DNA from: JABFSM01 sp963762545
GTDB lineage: Bacteria > Gemmatimonadota > Gemmatimonadetes > Gemmatimonadales > GWC2-71-9
Assembly (NCBI GenBank): GCA_963762545.1
Contig: CAVXLC010000002.1
Coordinates: forward strand, 372,001-436,000
DNA length: 64,000 nucleotides
Direction of reading: 5' to 3'
Shown: one piece after another, positions 1 to 7,546 of the stretch
How the letters are laid out: each line of letters begins with the position of its first letter
Position numbering within the stretch: position 1 is the stretch's first letter
Notes under the pieces: generated by a model
The model's database searches: none
What the model was told of the DNA's origin: nothing
What the model saw: only the letters and a program-made list of their open reading frames with translations
Program-made: the position numbers and the translations under genes

Positions 1-339
1 GGAGCCGAGGGCAATGGGTCCTCCCCCGCCCAACCGGCCGCCGTCGACGCGGGGGTACGCACCACCGCCGCGCTCCGATTCCGCCGTGGATCGCGGGCCC
101 CGATCCGGCCGCTCGAGCTGCCGCTGATCGGCATGGTACGGGTGGAGGACGAGCCCAAACCCGCACCCGCCGAACCGGTCGCGGCCGCGGTGGCACCGAC
201 CGGTCCCGTTCCGAACGGGCGGCCTCGCAAGCGAGGCGGACGGGGCGCGGCGGCCAAGAAGGAAGCGGCAGCCGTGGACCAGGCGGCGCCCGCCGAGCCC
301 AAGAAGCCACGACGCCCGCGAGCCAAGAAGAGCGGGTGA
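1..339 (+). CDS. C-terminal end of an unidentified basic-tailed protein (5' partial)
   Basis: The reading frame is open from the first base to a TGA at 337-339, so this is the end of a gene that begins outside the window. About 112 residues are visible. The last 65 are low-complexity, rich in Ala, Pro, Lys and Arg, and end in KKPRRPRAKKSG. Such tails occur on nucleic-acid-binding proteins, but no domain is visible here and the function is unknown. The stop overlaps the GTG start of the glycosylase gene (GTGA), which suggests co-transcription and translational coupling. An internal ATG at 133 is unlikely to be the start because the frame and composition continue upstream of it. Confidence 0.55.
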   Translation, partial: GAEGNGSSPAQPAAVDAGVRTTAALRFRRGSRAPIRPLELPLIGMVRVEDEPKPAPAEPVAAAVAPTGPVPNGRPRKRGGRGAAAKKEAAAVDQAAPAEPKKPRRPRAKKSG

Positions 340-953
340 AGCCGCTTCCGTCCACGTTCTTTCGTCGCCCCGCGGAGGTCGTCGCTCGTGACCTGCTCGG
401 GGCGACGATCGTTTCCACGATCGACGGACGCGAGAGCTCGGGGATCATCTCTGAAACCGAGGCCTACCTCGGCCACGATGATCCTGCCTCGCATGCCTAT
501 CTCGGGCGGCGCCATGGCGGCAACCTCAGCCTGTACGGACCCCCGGGCAGCTGGTACGTGTACCGTTCCTACGGGATTCACTGGTGCGCCAACCTGGTCT
601 GCCGGGGCCCGGCCGGAGGCTCCGCGGTGCTGCTTCGCGGAGTCCTTCCGTCCGCCGGAGTCGAGTTCATGGCCGAACGGCGCGGACCGGTTCTGTCCCG
701 CGACCTGGCCAACGGGCCCGGCAAGCTCTGTCAGGCTCTGGGGATCACCCGGACCCTGGACGGGACGATGATGCGCCGCTCGCCGGTGGTTGTGGGCCGC
801 TCCTCCCGGTGGCCGGCCGGGGTCATCCTGGTCACGCCGCGCATCGGCATCACCAAGGCGACAGATTGGCCGCTTCGGTTCCTGCTCGGGTCGCCAAGGG
901 TGATCGATAGCGGTGCTTGCCCTCGGGGCGCGATCGACGGAATGCTCGGTTGA
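336..953 (+). CDS. mpg: 3-methyladenine DNA glycosylase, AAG/MPG family
   Basis: A 205-aa monofunctional base-excision repair glycosylase that removes alkylated purines such as 3-methyladenine from DNA. The AAG-family core is present: an ETEAYLG segment near residue 41 (the Glu is the expected catalytic residue), DDPASHA, a glycine-rich turn, and the YVYRSYGIHWCAN strand typical of the family. The length matches bacterial AAG proteins of about 200 aa. The start is GTG at 336, overlapping the upstream stop by 4 nt, so it probably belongs to the operon of the truncated upstream gene. A strong hairpin follows the stop. The family assignment is firm; substrate range is inferred from the family. 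Confidence 0.93.
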   Translation: MKPLPSTFFRRPAEVVARDLLGATIVSTIDGRESSGIISETEAYLGHDDPASHAYLGRRHGGNLSLYGPPGSWYVYRSYGIHWCANLVCRGPAGGSAVLLRGVLPSAGVEFMAERRGPVLSRDLANGPGKLCQALGITRTLDGTMMRRSPVVVGRSSRWPAGVILVTPRIGITKATDWPLRFLLGSPRVIDSGACPRGAIDGMLG

Positions 954-959
954 ACGTCG

Positions 960-991
960 AAGCGGCCGGCTCCTCTCGGGGCCGGCCGCTT
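960..991 (+). terminator. Hairpin between convergent genes, probable terminator
   Basis: A perfect 11-bp stem (960-970 with 981-991, arms AAGCGGCCGGC and its complement) encloses a 10-nt loop and is followed on the plus strand by a pyrimidine-rich CTTCTTCCT. It lies between the glycosylase stop (953) and the stop of the convergent barrel gene (1022), where a terminator is expected. On the minus strand no T-run follows, so it is better placed to end plus-strand transcription. Confidence 0.7.
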
Positions 992-1021
992 CTTCCTGCT
1001 GAATCCATTGCTCCCGAGCGA

Positions 1022-1720
1022 CTAGTAGCCGCCGCCCCGCACGCCTTCCTTGGAGCTGCCCAGCGAGAAGCGGAGGCCTCCCATGATCAGGTGGCCCGGG
1101 CCGCGAAGCAGGTTGCCCGCGCTGGGCGAGGAGCTGATCTGATATTGTCCGAACGCCGCCATCCGCCCCACCCGGAACTGCACCCCGGCCAGGAAGGACA
1201 TGAATCCGGTGGCCGAGCGCTGATCGGCCTCATCGGCCGAGAGGGCGGCCTGACTGGGCGAGGTAAAGACGCCGCCCAGCTGTGGATTGATGACCTGCAG
1301 CATGCCGAACCCGACGCCGAGGTACGGTTCGAGTTTTCCCCGGACCGGGTATCCGGTCAGGTTGAACGAGTACCGACGCAGCCGGTCGAAGGTGACGGGG
1401 CGGTTGATGCCACCGCTGCCTTCGTCCACGAAGTTGGCCGACTCGTCGCTGCCGAACGCTTCGTCGACCCCGAGCATCAGCCCCCCGCGCCGGTTCACCA
1501 CGGCGATGTGGGCGCCGAAGGCCGGCACACCGGTCTGGCTCTGCTTGGAGGTTTCGAATACCAAGGCGCCGGCCTGGGCTCCGAAGAACCACTTGAATCG
1601 ATTGTCCCGGACCTGCGCGATGTCGCTGGCCTTGGAACTCGACGATTGCGCCTGGACCGAGTTGGCCGCGGCGAACGCCGTGAGGGCGAGCAGCGGAATG
1701 GCTCGGGAAAGGATGCGCAT
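1022..1720 (-). CDS. Outer-membrane beta-barrel protein, function unknown
   Basis: A 232-aa secreted protein. Residues 1-25 form a signal peptide ending VQAQ, followed by a Ser-rich segment and alternating amphipathic strands with glycine turns (for example PYLGVGFGM and FRVGRMAAFGQYQ), as in 8-10 stranded barrels. The C-terminus ends in a strand-like RFSLGS segment plus a short Gly tail. The start is supported by a GGAGGA ribosome site 6 nt upstream of ATG. It is monocistronic, convergent with the glycosylase gene and separated from kbl by a long non-coding gap. A structural or porin-like role is inferred from fold only; no substrate can be named. Confidence 0.75.
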   Translation of the reverse strand: MRILSRAIPLLALTAFAAANSVQAQSSSSKASDIAQVRDNRFKWFFGAQAGALVFETSKQSQTGVPAFGAHIAVVNRRGGLMLGVDEAFGSDESANFVDEGSGGINRPVTFDRLRRYSFNLTGYPVRGKLEPYLGVGFGMLQVINPQLGGVFTSPSQAALSADEADQRSATGFMSFLAGVQFRVGRMAAFGQYQISSSPSAGNLLRGPGHLIMGGLRFSLGSSKEGVRGGGY

Positions 1721-2048
1721 CTGTGTTCCTCCGAACGGAAAGTCGGTGCTGTTGAGGATCGATTCTGCGATGGATGAGGGGGGGCAGGTGCCACCCGGTC
1801 CAGCCCGATCACGGCAAACCCCGTGCTCGGAGGGCGGTCCGGGCCATTGCGGCCGGGTGGTCTACCAGCCAGGCCGAAAACCCCCGTTCAGGCATGTTGT
1901 AAGCTATTGCAAAACAAATACTTGGACAAATGGTCGCCAATGGGGTCCACCGAGCCGTCAGTCCGGTTCCCGGCCCCTTCAGTGGGTCTGGCCTGCCGAA
2001 ACGCATCCTTTCGGCAAAAGGCCATAAGGCAGGCCCGGGCCCGCTCGG
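1721..2048. other. Intergenic region of 328 nt
   Basis: This gap lies downstream of kbl and upstream of the barrel gene, both on the minus strand. It holds the barrel gene's ribosome site (GGAGGA next to 1721), an AT-rich patch around 1895-1935 that could hold a minus-strand promoter although I cannot fix clear boxes, and a hairpin at 1994-2016 (8-bp stem TGCCGAAA/TTTCGGCA, 7-nt loop) that may mark the end of the kbl transcript. Short open frames here have no ribosome sites or recognisable sequence and I do not call them. Confidence 0.5.
1994..2016 (-). terminator. Hairpin downstream of kbl, possible terminator
   Basis: An 8-bp perfect stem (1994-2001 with 2009-2016) with a 7-nt loop, 33 nt past the kbl stop. 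It has no convincing T-tract after it on the minus strand, so it may act as a 3'-end stabiliser or in Rho-dependent termination rather than as an intrinsic terminator. Confidence 0.4.
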
Positions 2049-3248
2049 CTAGACCAGTCCCAGCTTCCGGCCCACCCGGCGGAATGCGTCGAGGGCCTGG
2101 TCCAGATCGTCGCGCGTGTGGGCGGCCGAGAGCTGGCAACGCACCCGGGCGGTGCCTTGGGGAACCACCGGGTAGCCGAAACCGGTCACAAACACGCCCT
2201 CGTCCAGCATCATTTCGCTGACTTTGATCGCGGCCGCGGTTTCCCCGATGATGACCGGAACGATCGGGGTCTCTCCCGGCAGGGGCTTGAAACCGATTTC
2301 GGTCAGGCGCTCGCGGAAATAGCGGACGTTGTCGCGCAGGGTGGTGACCCGTTCGGGATGCCGCTCGAGAAACCGGACGGCGGCCATGGCGCTTCCCGCC
2401 ACGGTGGTCGGAAGGGCGTTGCTGAAGAGCTGGGGCCGTCCCCGCTGCGTGAGGTAGTCGCAGAGGGCCTCGGAGCCGGCCACGAATCCCCCCGCTGCCC
2501 CTCCCAGGGCCTTGCCCAGCGTGCTGGTGATGACGTCGATCTGTCCCAGCATGCCGAAGTGTTCCGCGGTCCCTCGGCCGGTGGTGCCCAGTACGCCGGT
2601 GGCATGGCTGTCGTCCACCACGAGCAGCGCGCCATGTCGCCGACAGACCTCGGCGAGCCCGGGCAGATTCGCGATGGCGCCTTCCATCGAGAAGACGCCG
2701 TCGGTGATCACCATCTTGACCTCGCGGTCCTTGGCGGCGCCGAGCTTGGCCTCGAGGTCGGCGAGGTCACCGTGCTCGTACACCCCGGTCTGGCACCGGG
2801 TGATCGCCTTGGCGAGCCGGATGCCGTCGATGATGGAGGCGTGATTGAGTCGGTCGCTCAGCACCAGATCCTGCTCGGTGAGCACGGTCGTGGGCAGCGC
2901 CTCGTTGGCGTTCCAGCAGCTGACGAAGGACAGCGAGGCCGCGGTTCCGACGAAGGCGGCCAGCACCGCTTCCAATTCGCGGTGAATCGTGAAGGTGCCG
3001 CAAATGAAGCGCACGGAGGCCGTGCCGGCGCCGAACCGATCCAGGGCATCCTTGCCGGCGGCGATCACGGCCGGCTCGGCGGAGAGGCCGAGGTAGTTGT
3101 TGGAGGAGAGGATGATGACCTCTCCTCGTCCTTCCATGCGGACCCGGGGACCCTGGGGCCCCTCGAGATAGTTGAGCCGCTTGTACACCCCGTCCCGCTT
3201 GAACCCCGCGAGGCTCTCGACCAGGCGGGCCTCGAGCGGCCCGCTCAC
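2049..3248 (-). CDS. kbl: 2-amino-3-ketobutyrate CoA ligase (glycine C-acetyltransferase)
   Basis: A 399-aa PLP enzyme of the alpha-oxoamine synthase family. It cleaves 2-amino-3-ketobutyrate with CoA to glycine and acetyl-CoA, the second step of threonine catabolism. Visible marks are SSNNYLGL near residue 50, the DDSHATGVLG segment, and STLGKALGGAAGG, which carries the PLP lysine. The size equals E. coli Kbl (398 aa). The start is the GTG at 3246-3248, which overlaps the tdh stop; the open frame runs further upstream but that part is tdh in another frame. The tdh-kbl pairing is the standard arrangement and confirms the substrate. Confidence 0.95.
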   Translation of the reverse strand: MSGPLEARLVESLAGFKRDGVYKRLNYLEGPQGPRVRMEGRGEVIILSSNNYLGLSAEPAVIAAGKDALDRFGAGTASVRFICGTFTIHRELEAVLAAFVGTAASLSFVSCWNANEALPTTVLTEQDLVLSDRLNHASIIDGIRLAKAITRCQTGVYEHGDLADLEAKLGAAKDREVKMVITDGVFSMEGAIANLPGLAEVCRRHGALLVVDDSHATGVLGTTGRGTAEHFGMLGQIDVITSTLGKALGGAAGGFVAGSEALCDYLTQRGRPQLFSNALPTTVAGSAMAAVRFLERHPERVTTLRDNVRYFRERLTEIGFKPLPGETPIVPVIIGETAAAIKVSEMMLDEGVFVTGFGYPVVPQGTARVRCQLSAAHTRDDLDQALDAFRRVGRKLGLV

Positions 3249-4288
3249 TGGGCGATCTCCAGGATGACCTTGCCGGCCTTGCCGTCCTTGATGACCCCGA
3301 TGGCGTCGGCGATGCGCTCGAGCGGAAAGCGATGGGTGACCACCGGGAGTGGATCGAGCTGACCATTGCGGAGAAAGCGGGCCATCTGGTTCCAGGTGGT
3401 GTACATCTTTCGTCCGGTGACGCCGTAGAGGGTGAGTCCCTTGAAGATCACGTCGCGGGCAAAATCGACTTCGGTGGTCCGGCTCGGGGTCCCGAGCAGG
3501 TTGACCCGGCCACCGAGCCGGGCCGCCGCGAAGGCCTGGGTGTGGCCGGCGGGGTGACCGCTCATTTCGCACACCAGATCCACGCCGTCGCCACCGGTCA
3601 GCTCGCGGACCCGGGCCAGCACGTCATCGCGGCCCGGGTTGAGCGTCACGGTGGCACCCATTTTCCGGGCCAGCGACAGCCGCATGTCGTTGAAGTCGCT
3701 GGCGATGACCAGGGAAGCGCCCGCCGCCTTCGCGACACCGCAGGCGAAGCATCCGATCGGCCCGCAGCCAAGCACCAGCACCGTGCTTCCCGGCACATCG
3801 CCGCCCTCGAGCACGGTATGCACGGCATTGCCCATCGGATCCATGATGGCGCCGATGTCCACGGGAATCCCGTCGAGCTTCATCACGTTGGAAGCCGGCA
3901 TCGCGATGAAATCGGCGAACGCGCCGTCCCGGTCCACGCCGATGATCCGGGTGCGGCTGCACAGGTGGGCGTGGCCGGTGCGGCACTGCAGACAGTGGCC
4001 GCAGACGATGTGGCCCTCCGCCGTGACCTTGTCTCCTACGGCGAGGAGGCCCTCCGCCGCCGACTCCGCGCCGAGGGCCACGATCTCACCGGCAAACTCG
4101 TGGCCGATCACCACCGGTGGCTTGAGCCGGCCGCTGGCCCAGGCATCCCACTCCCAGATATGGAGATCGGTTCCGCAGACGCCGGCTGCGTGGACCTTGA
4201 TGAGCACGTCGCTGGGCCCGCACATCGGAGTCGGAACCTCGCGCACCTCCATGCCGGGACCCGGGGCCGTCTTGACGATTGCGCGCAG
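3245..4288 (-). CDS. tdh: L-threonine 3-dehydrogenase, probable CTG start
   Basis: A zinc-dependent medium-chain dehydrogenase that oxidises threonine to 2-amino-3-ketobutyrate with NAD+, feeding Kbl. Seen: the catalytic-zinc region CGTDLHIWEWD and GHEFAGEI, the structural-zinc cysteine cluster CGHCLQCRTGHAHLC, and the Rossmann motif VLGCGPIG. The first ATG (4250-4252) would cut off the first beta strand. In-frame codons before it read RAIVKTAPGPG, which matches the family N-terminus, and the codon just before is CTG (4286-4288), preceded at 5 nt by GAGG. No ATG, GTG or TTG is available, so I place the start at CTG, giving 347 aa (E. coli: 341). Function is sure; the start is inferred. Confidence 0.85.
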   Translation of the reverse strand: MRAIVKTAPGPGMEVREVPTPMCGPSDVLIKVHAAGVCGTDLHIWEWDAWASGRLKPPVVIGHEFAGEIVALGAESAAEGLLAVGDKVTAEGHIVCGHCLQCRTGHAHLCSRTRIIGVDRDGAFADFIAMPASNVMKLDGIPVDIGAIMDPMGNAVHTVLEGGDVPGSTVLVLGCGPIGCFACGVAKAAGASLVIASDFNDMRLSLARKMGATVTLNPGRDDVLARVRELTGGDGVDLVCEMSGHPAGHTQAFAAARLGGRVNLLGTPSRTTEVDFARDVIFKGLTLYGVTGRKMYTTWNQMARFLRNGQLDPLPVVTHRFPLERIADAIGVIKDGKAGKVILEIAQ

Positions 4289-4340
4289 AGTGACCTCGAA
4301 TCTTGGTCGGAGAGCGGCGTAAATATGGGGCGGGACCTGC

Positions 4341-7289
4341 TCAGGACAAAGCGGGAACGGCCTCCCGGACCGGCTCGATCCGGACCGCGCTGATCTTGAA
4401 CTCCGCGATCTTGGCGTAGGGATCCAGCGTCGGGTTGGTGAGGAGGTTGGCCGCGGCCTCCCGGTAGTGCATCGGGATGAACACCTGTCCGGGCGCTTGC
4501 CGGTTCGAGATCCGCACGCCGATCACCACCGTGCCGCGCCGGGACGTCACCCGCACCGTGTCGCCGTCGGACACGCCCAGCGCGGCCGCATCCCCGGCGC
4601 AGATCTCCACCACGGGCACCGGCTCGCGCGAATCGAGGCCTTCGGCCCGGCGGGTCATGGTACCGGTGTGCCAATGGTACATCTGGCGCCCGGTGTTGAG
4701 GAAGAACGGGTACTCCGGGCTGGGCAGCTCGCCGGGCGGGAGAAACTCCACGGGTACCAGCAGCGCCTTGCCGTCCGGGGTGGGGAACTTGTCGTCGAAG
4801 AGGAAGGCCGTCCCTTTCGATTCCGGGGTGGGCACCGGGTACTGGAGCGAGCCCTCCCGCGCGAGCTTGTCATACGACACGCCGCGCCAGGTGGGGGTGA
4901 CCCGGGCGATCTCATCCATCACCTCCGCCGGCGAATGGAAGGCCGTGGGCAGACCGAGCCGGCGGGACAAGTCCACCAGGATGTCCAGATCGTGGCGCGC
5001 CTGGCCGGGCGTGGGAACCGCGGCGCGAGCCAGCTGGATGTGGCGATCGGTGTTCGCGAAGGTCCCTTCCTTTTCGGCGAACGACGAGCCGGGCAGCACC
5101 ACGTCGGCCCAGCGGGCGGTTTCGGTGAGGAAGAGATCCTGGACCGCGAGGAACTCCAGTTTCCGGATCCACTCCTCCGCCTTGGCCACGTTGGGGTCGG
5201 AGAGCACCGGGTTCTCGCCCATGACGAACATGCCGCGGACCGGACTGCCCTCCTTGACGATTTCCGTCACCATCAGGCCATTTTCGAGCGAGAGGGCGGA
5301 CTCGGGCACGCCCCACGCGGCGGCATACTCGGCGCGGTTGGCCGGGTCGGTGACCGGACGGTAGTCGGTGTACGCGAAGGGAATCGCGCCCATGTCGCTG
5401 GCGCCCTGCACGTTGTTCTGGCCCCGGATCGGGATCATCGCCGCCCCCCAGCGGCCGATCATGCCCGAGACCAGCAGCAGATTGAGCAGGCTGGTGACGA
5501 TGTCGGTGCCGGTGGCGTGCTGGGTCAGGCCCATGGCCCAGAGCGTCGACGTGTTGGGTCCCCGGGCGTAGAGCTCCGCGGCCCGTTGGATGAGGTCCGC
5601 GGGAATCCCGGTGATCCGGGAGGCCACGTCCAGGGTATACGGTGCCACCGCCCGGGCCACCGCGTCGAATTCCCGGGTGCGCTCCCGCACGAACGCCCGG
5701 TTGTAGAGGCCGGCGGCGATGATATGGGCCAGCATCCCGTTGTAGAGGGCGACATCGGTGCCGGGCAACATCTGGAGGTGGATGTCGGCCAGGCCGGCCA
5801 GTTCGGTCCTCCGGACATCGGCCACGATCATCGTGGCGCCCTTGGCCTTGGCGCGCTTGATGAGGGCGCCGAAGACCGGGTGGCTTTCGGTGGTGTTCGC
5901 GCCGGCGATGAAGATGACGTCGCAGGCCTCTTCGATCTCGCGCATCGAGCCGGAGGCCGCCGCCGTGGCCAGCGCCCGGTTCATCGCGGCGACCGAGGTC
6001 GAGTGGCACAGCCGGGTGCAGTGGTCGACGTTGTTGGTGCCGAACGCGGCCCGTACCATCCGCATCAGCAGGTAGTTCTCCTCGTTGCTGCACTTGGCGG
6101 AGGAGAACGCGGCCAGCGCCCCGGACCCCAGCGCATGCTTGATCCGCAGCAGCTCCTGGGCGGTGAGGCTCATCGCCTCCTCCCAGGTGGCCGGGCGGAA
6201 CTGCTCGTACCATTCCGGCGGCGTCGCGTTGCGGTCGCGGACATCGCCATCGTCGAGGACCGGCATGCCGGTCTGGGGGCCCTTGCCCGCCTGCCGCTTG
6301 GGCGGCCGGGGCTTCCGTCCGCGGCCCTCTTCCGCCACCGTCGGCCAGTCGCCGGCGCGGTACCGCGGCGATTCCCCGGTCCAGACCCATGCCTCGCCCC
6401 GTTGCTCCCAACCCTTCCGGATCAGTGGTACGGTGAGGCGATCGCGATGCTGAGGGAAGTCGTACCCGAAGCGGCCCTTGACGCAGGTGGAGCCCTGGTT
6501 CGGGGTGCGCTCCTCGATCCACGGCGAGGTGACCCGGACCACTTCGGTCCCTCGGGTCTGGATGTCGATCTGGCACCCGACGCCGCAGTACGGGCACACC
6601 GAGCGTACCACCCGTTCCGGGCTTTCGATCTGGGCCCGGTCGAACCGCTTTCGGGGCATCACCTCGAAGATGGCCCCGGTGGGGCAGACCCTCACGCACT
6701 CGCCGCACCAGGTGCAGCCGGCGTGGTCCGGGTCGCCGTCCCCACCGACGATGATCTCGGCATGCGACCCCCGATCGGCCACGTCGAGGACCCCGACCTC
6801 CTGGATGTCCTCGCAGGCACGGACGCAGCGGGTGCACAGCACGCAGAGCGACATGTCGTGGCTGATCATCACGTCGCCGGGACGGTTATCGCCCCCGCGG
6901 AGCGGGAGCTCGCGCGACGCCGCGTCGGTCACGCCGTACCGGGTGACGTACCGCTCGAATTCGTTCCGGGGATGCTCGCGCCCGCCGTTGGTGAGATGGT
7001 CGCCGGGATAGCGCTCCAGCAGAAACCGCAACACGCTCTTGCGGTTGTCCACCGCGGCGGGGGATTCGGTTTCGACCACCATGCCGGGCACGGCCGGAGT
7101 GCCGCAGGAAGGCACCAGTTTCGGCGACCCCTGGACGGAGACCAGACAGACCCGGCAATTGGCGACGTTGGGAAGCTTCGGATACCAGCAGAGCGTCGGA
7201 ATGTCGATTCCGTGAGTCCGGGCGGCGTCAAGAATCGTCGCGCCCGACTCGAAGGGTATTGCTACTCCATTCAGGGTGAAGCTCGGCAT
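4341..7289 (-). CDS. fdhA: Formate dehydrogenase-like molybdopterin oxidoreductase, Cys type, with N-terminal ferredoxin domain
   Basis: A 982-aa cytoplasmic enzyme predicted to oxidise formate to CO2. Domains in order: a [2Fe-2S] domain with Cys34, 45, 48 and 62; two [4Fe-4S] motifs (CVLCTRCVRAC and CTWCGECVRVC) near residues 150-205; a third cluster site opening the Mo-bisMGD domain (CPYCGVGC); the active-site region DHCTRLCHSTS, with Cys where some homologues carry Sec, followed by the conserved His; and a C-terminal dinucleotide-binding domain. The His-Cys3 cluster motif usual before the ferredoxin part is not intact (residues about 112-125 read GDHLTNGGREHPRN). A Lys/Pro/Arg-rich insertion of roughly 60 aa follows the first Mo-domain segment. 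No diaphorase subunit lies nearby, so the electron partner is unknown. Confidence 0.85.
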   Translation of the reverse strand: MPSFTLNGVAIPFESGATILDAARTHGIDIPTLCWYPKLPNVANCRVCLVSVQGSPKLVPSCGTPAVPGMVVETESPAAVDNRKSVLRFLLERYPGDHLTNGGREHPRNEFERYVTRYGVTDAASRELPLRGGDNRPGDVMISHDMSLCVLCTRCVRACEDIQEVGVLDVADRGSHAEIIVGGDGDPDHAGCTWCGECVRVCPTGAIFEVMPRKRFDRAQIESPERVVRSVCPYCGVGCQIDIQTRGTEVVRVTSPWIEERTPNQGSTCVKGRFGYDFPQHRDRLTVPLIRKGWEQRGEAWVWTGESPRYRAGDWPTVAEEGRGRKPRPPKRQAGKGPQTGMPVLDDGDVRDRNATPPEWYEQFRPATWEEAMSLTAQELLRIKHALGSGALAAFSSAKCSNEENYLLMRMVRAAFGTNNVDHCTRLCHSTSVAAMNRALATAAASGSMREIEEACDVIFIAGANTTESHPVFGALIKRAKAKGATMIVADVRRTELAGLADIHLQMLPGTDVALYNGMLAHIIAAGLYNRAFVRERTREFDAVARAVAPYTLDVASRITGIPADLIQRAAELYARGPNTSTLWAMGLTQHATGTDIVTSLLNLLLVSGMIGRWGAAMIPIRGQNNVQGASDMGAIPFAYTDYRPVTDPANRAEYAAAWGVPESALSLENGLMVTEIVKEGSPVRGMFVMGENPVLSDPNVAKAEEWIRKLEFLAVQDLFLTETARWADVVLPGSSFAEKEGTFANTDRHIQLARAAVPTPGQARHDLDILVDLSRRLGLPTAFHSPAEVMDEIARVTPTWRGVSYDKLAREGSLQYPVPTPESKGTAFLFDDKFPTPDGKALLVPVEFLPPGELPSPEYPFFLNTGRQMYHWHTGTMTRRAEGLDSREPVPVVEICAGDAAALGVSDGDTVRVTSRRGTVVIGVRISNRQAPGQVFIPMHYREAAANLLTNPTLDPYAKIAEFKISAVRIEPVREAVPALS

Positions 7290-7483
7290 TCGGGGCCTGG
7301 AAGGTCGGGAAGATCAGCCGATTCGAGGATACGGCCCCCGCGCGCCTCGGCGCAAGCTCCCGAATCGGTCTCCTCGCTCCAGACATAGGCCCAGAACGGA
7401 GCACCCGCCCGCCTGGGCGTTCCGGTGCGAATGATGATGCCTCGGGGTTCCCGCTTGTCGAGCGCCGGCGCTGGTGCGGCCAT
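7271..7483 (-). CDS. Small protein of 70 aa preceding the formate dehydrogenase gene
   Basis: A short gene with one of the best ribosome sites in the window: GGAGGAGA lies 4 nt before its ATG. The stop overlaps the formate dehydrogenase start region by 19 nt, so the two are probably translationally coupled. The sequence has a compact core (GIIIRTGTPRRAGAPFWAYV) followed by an acidic, glycine-containing tail. It has no signal peptide, membrane segment or cysteine cluster and I do not recognise a family. Position suggests a small subunit or accessory factor of the formate dehydrogenase; this is inference only. Confidence 0.6.
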   Translation of the reverse strand: MAAPAPALDKREPRGIIIRTGTPRRAGAPFWAYVWSEETDSGACAEARGGRILESADLPDLPGPECRASP

Positions 7484-7546
7484 GGTCTCTCCTCCGTATG
7501 AAGAGGAGACGAACGACCGTCGTCGGACCGCACTGGGAGTATGCGC

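Noticed and set aside
133..339. A separate small basic protein starting at ATG 133
   Set aside because: The frame and amino-acid bias continue to base 1, so it is better read as the C-terminus of a longer gene.
1809..2221. Short frames in the gap between the barrel gene and kbl
   Set aside because: No ribosome site, no recognisable sequence, and overlapping frames on both strands.
5950..6060. Selenocysteine in the formate dehydrogenase active site
   Set aside because: The active-site codon encodes Cys (DHCTRLCHS), and no in-frame TGA is present.
4467..7388. Open frame of 973 codons on the plus strand
   Set aside because: It lies antisense to the formate dehydrogenase gene, whose domains are unmistakable. 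The translation is His/Arg/Gly-rich with no motif, as expected for the opposite strand of GC-rich coding DNA.
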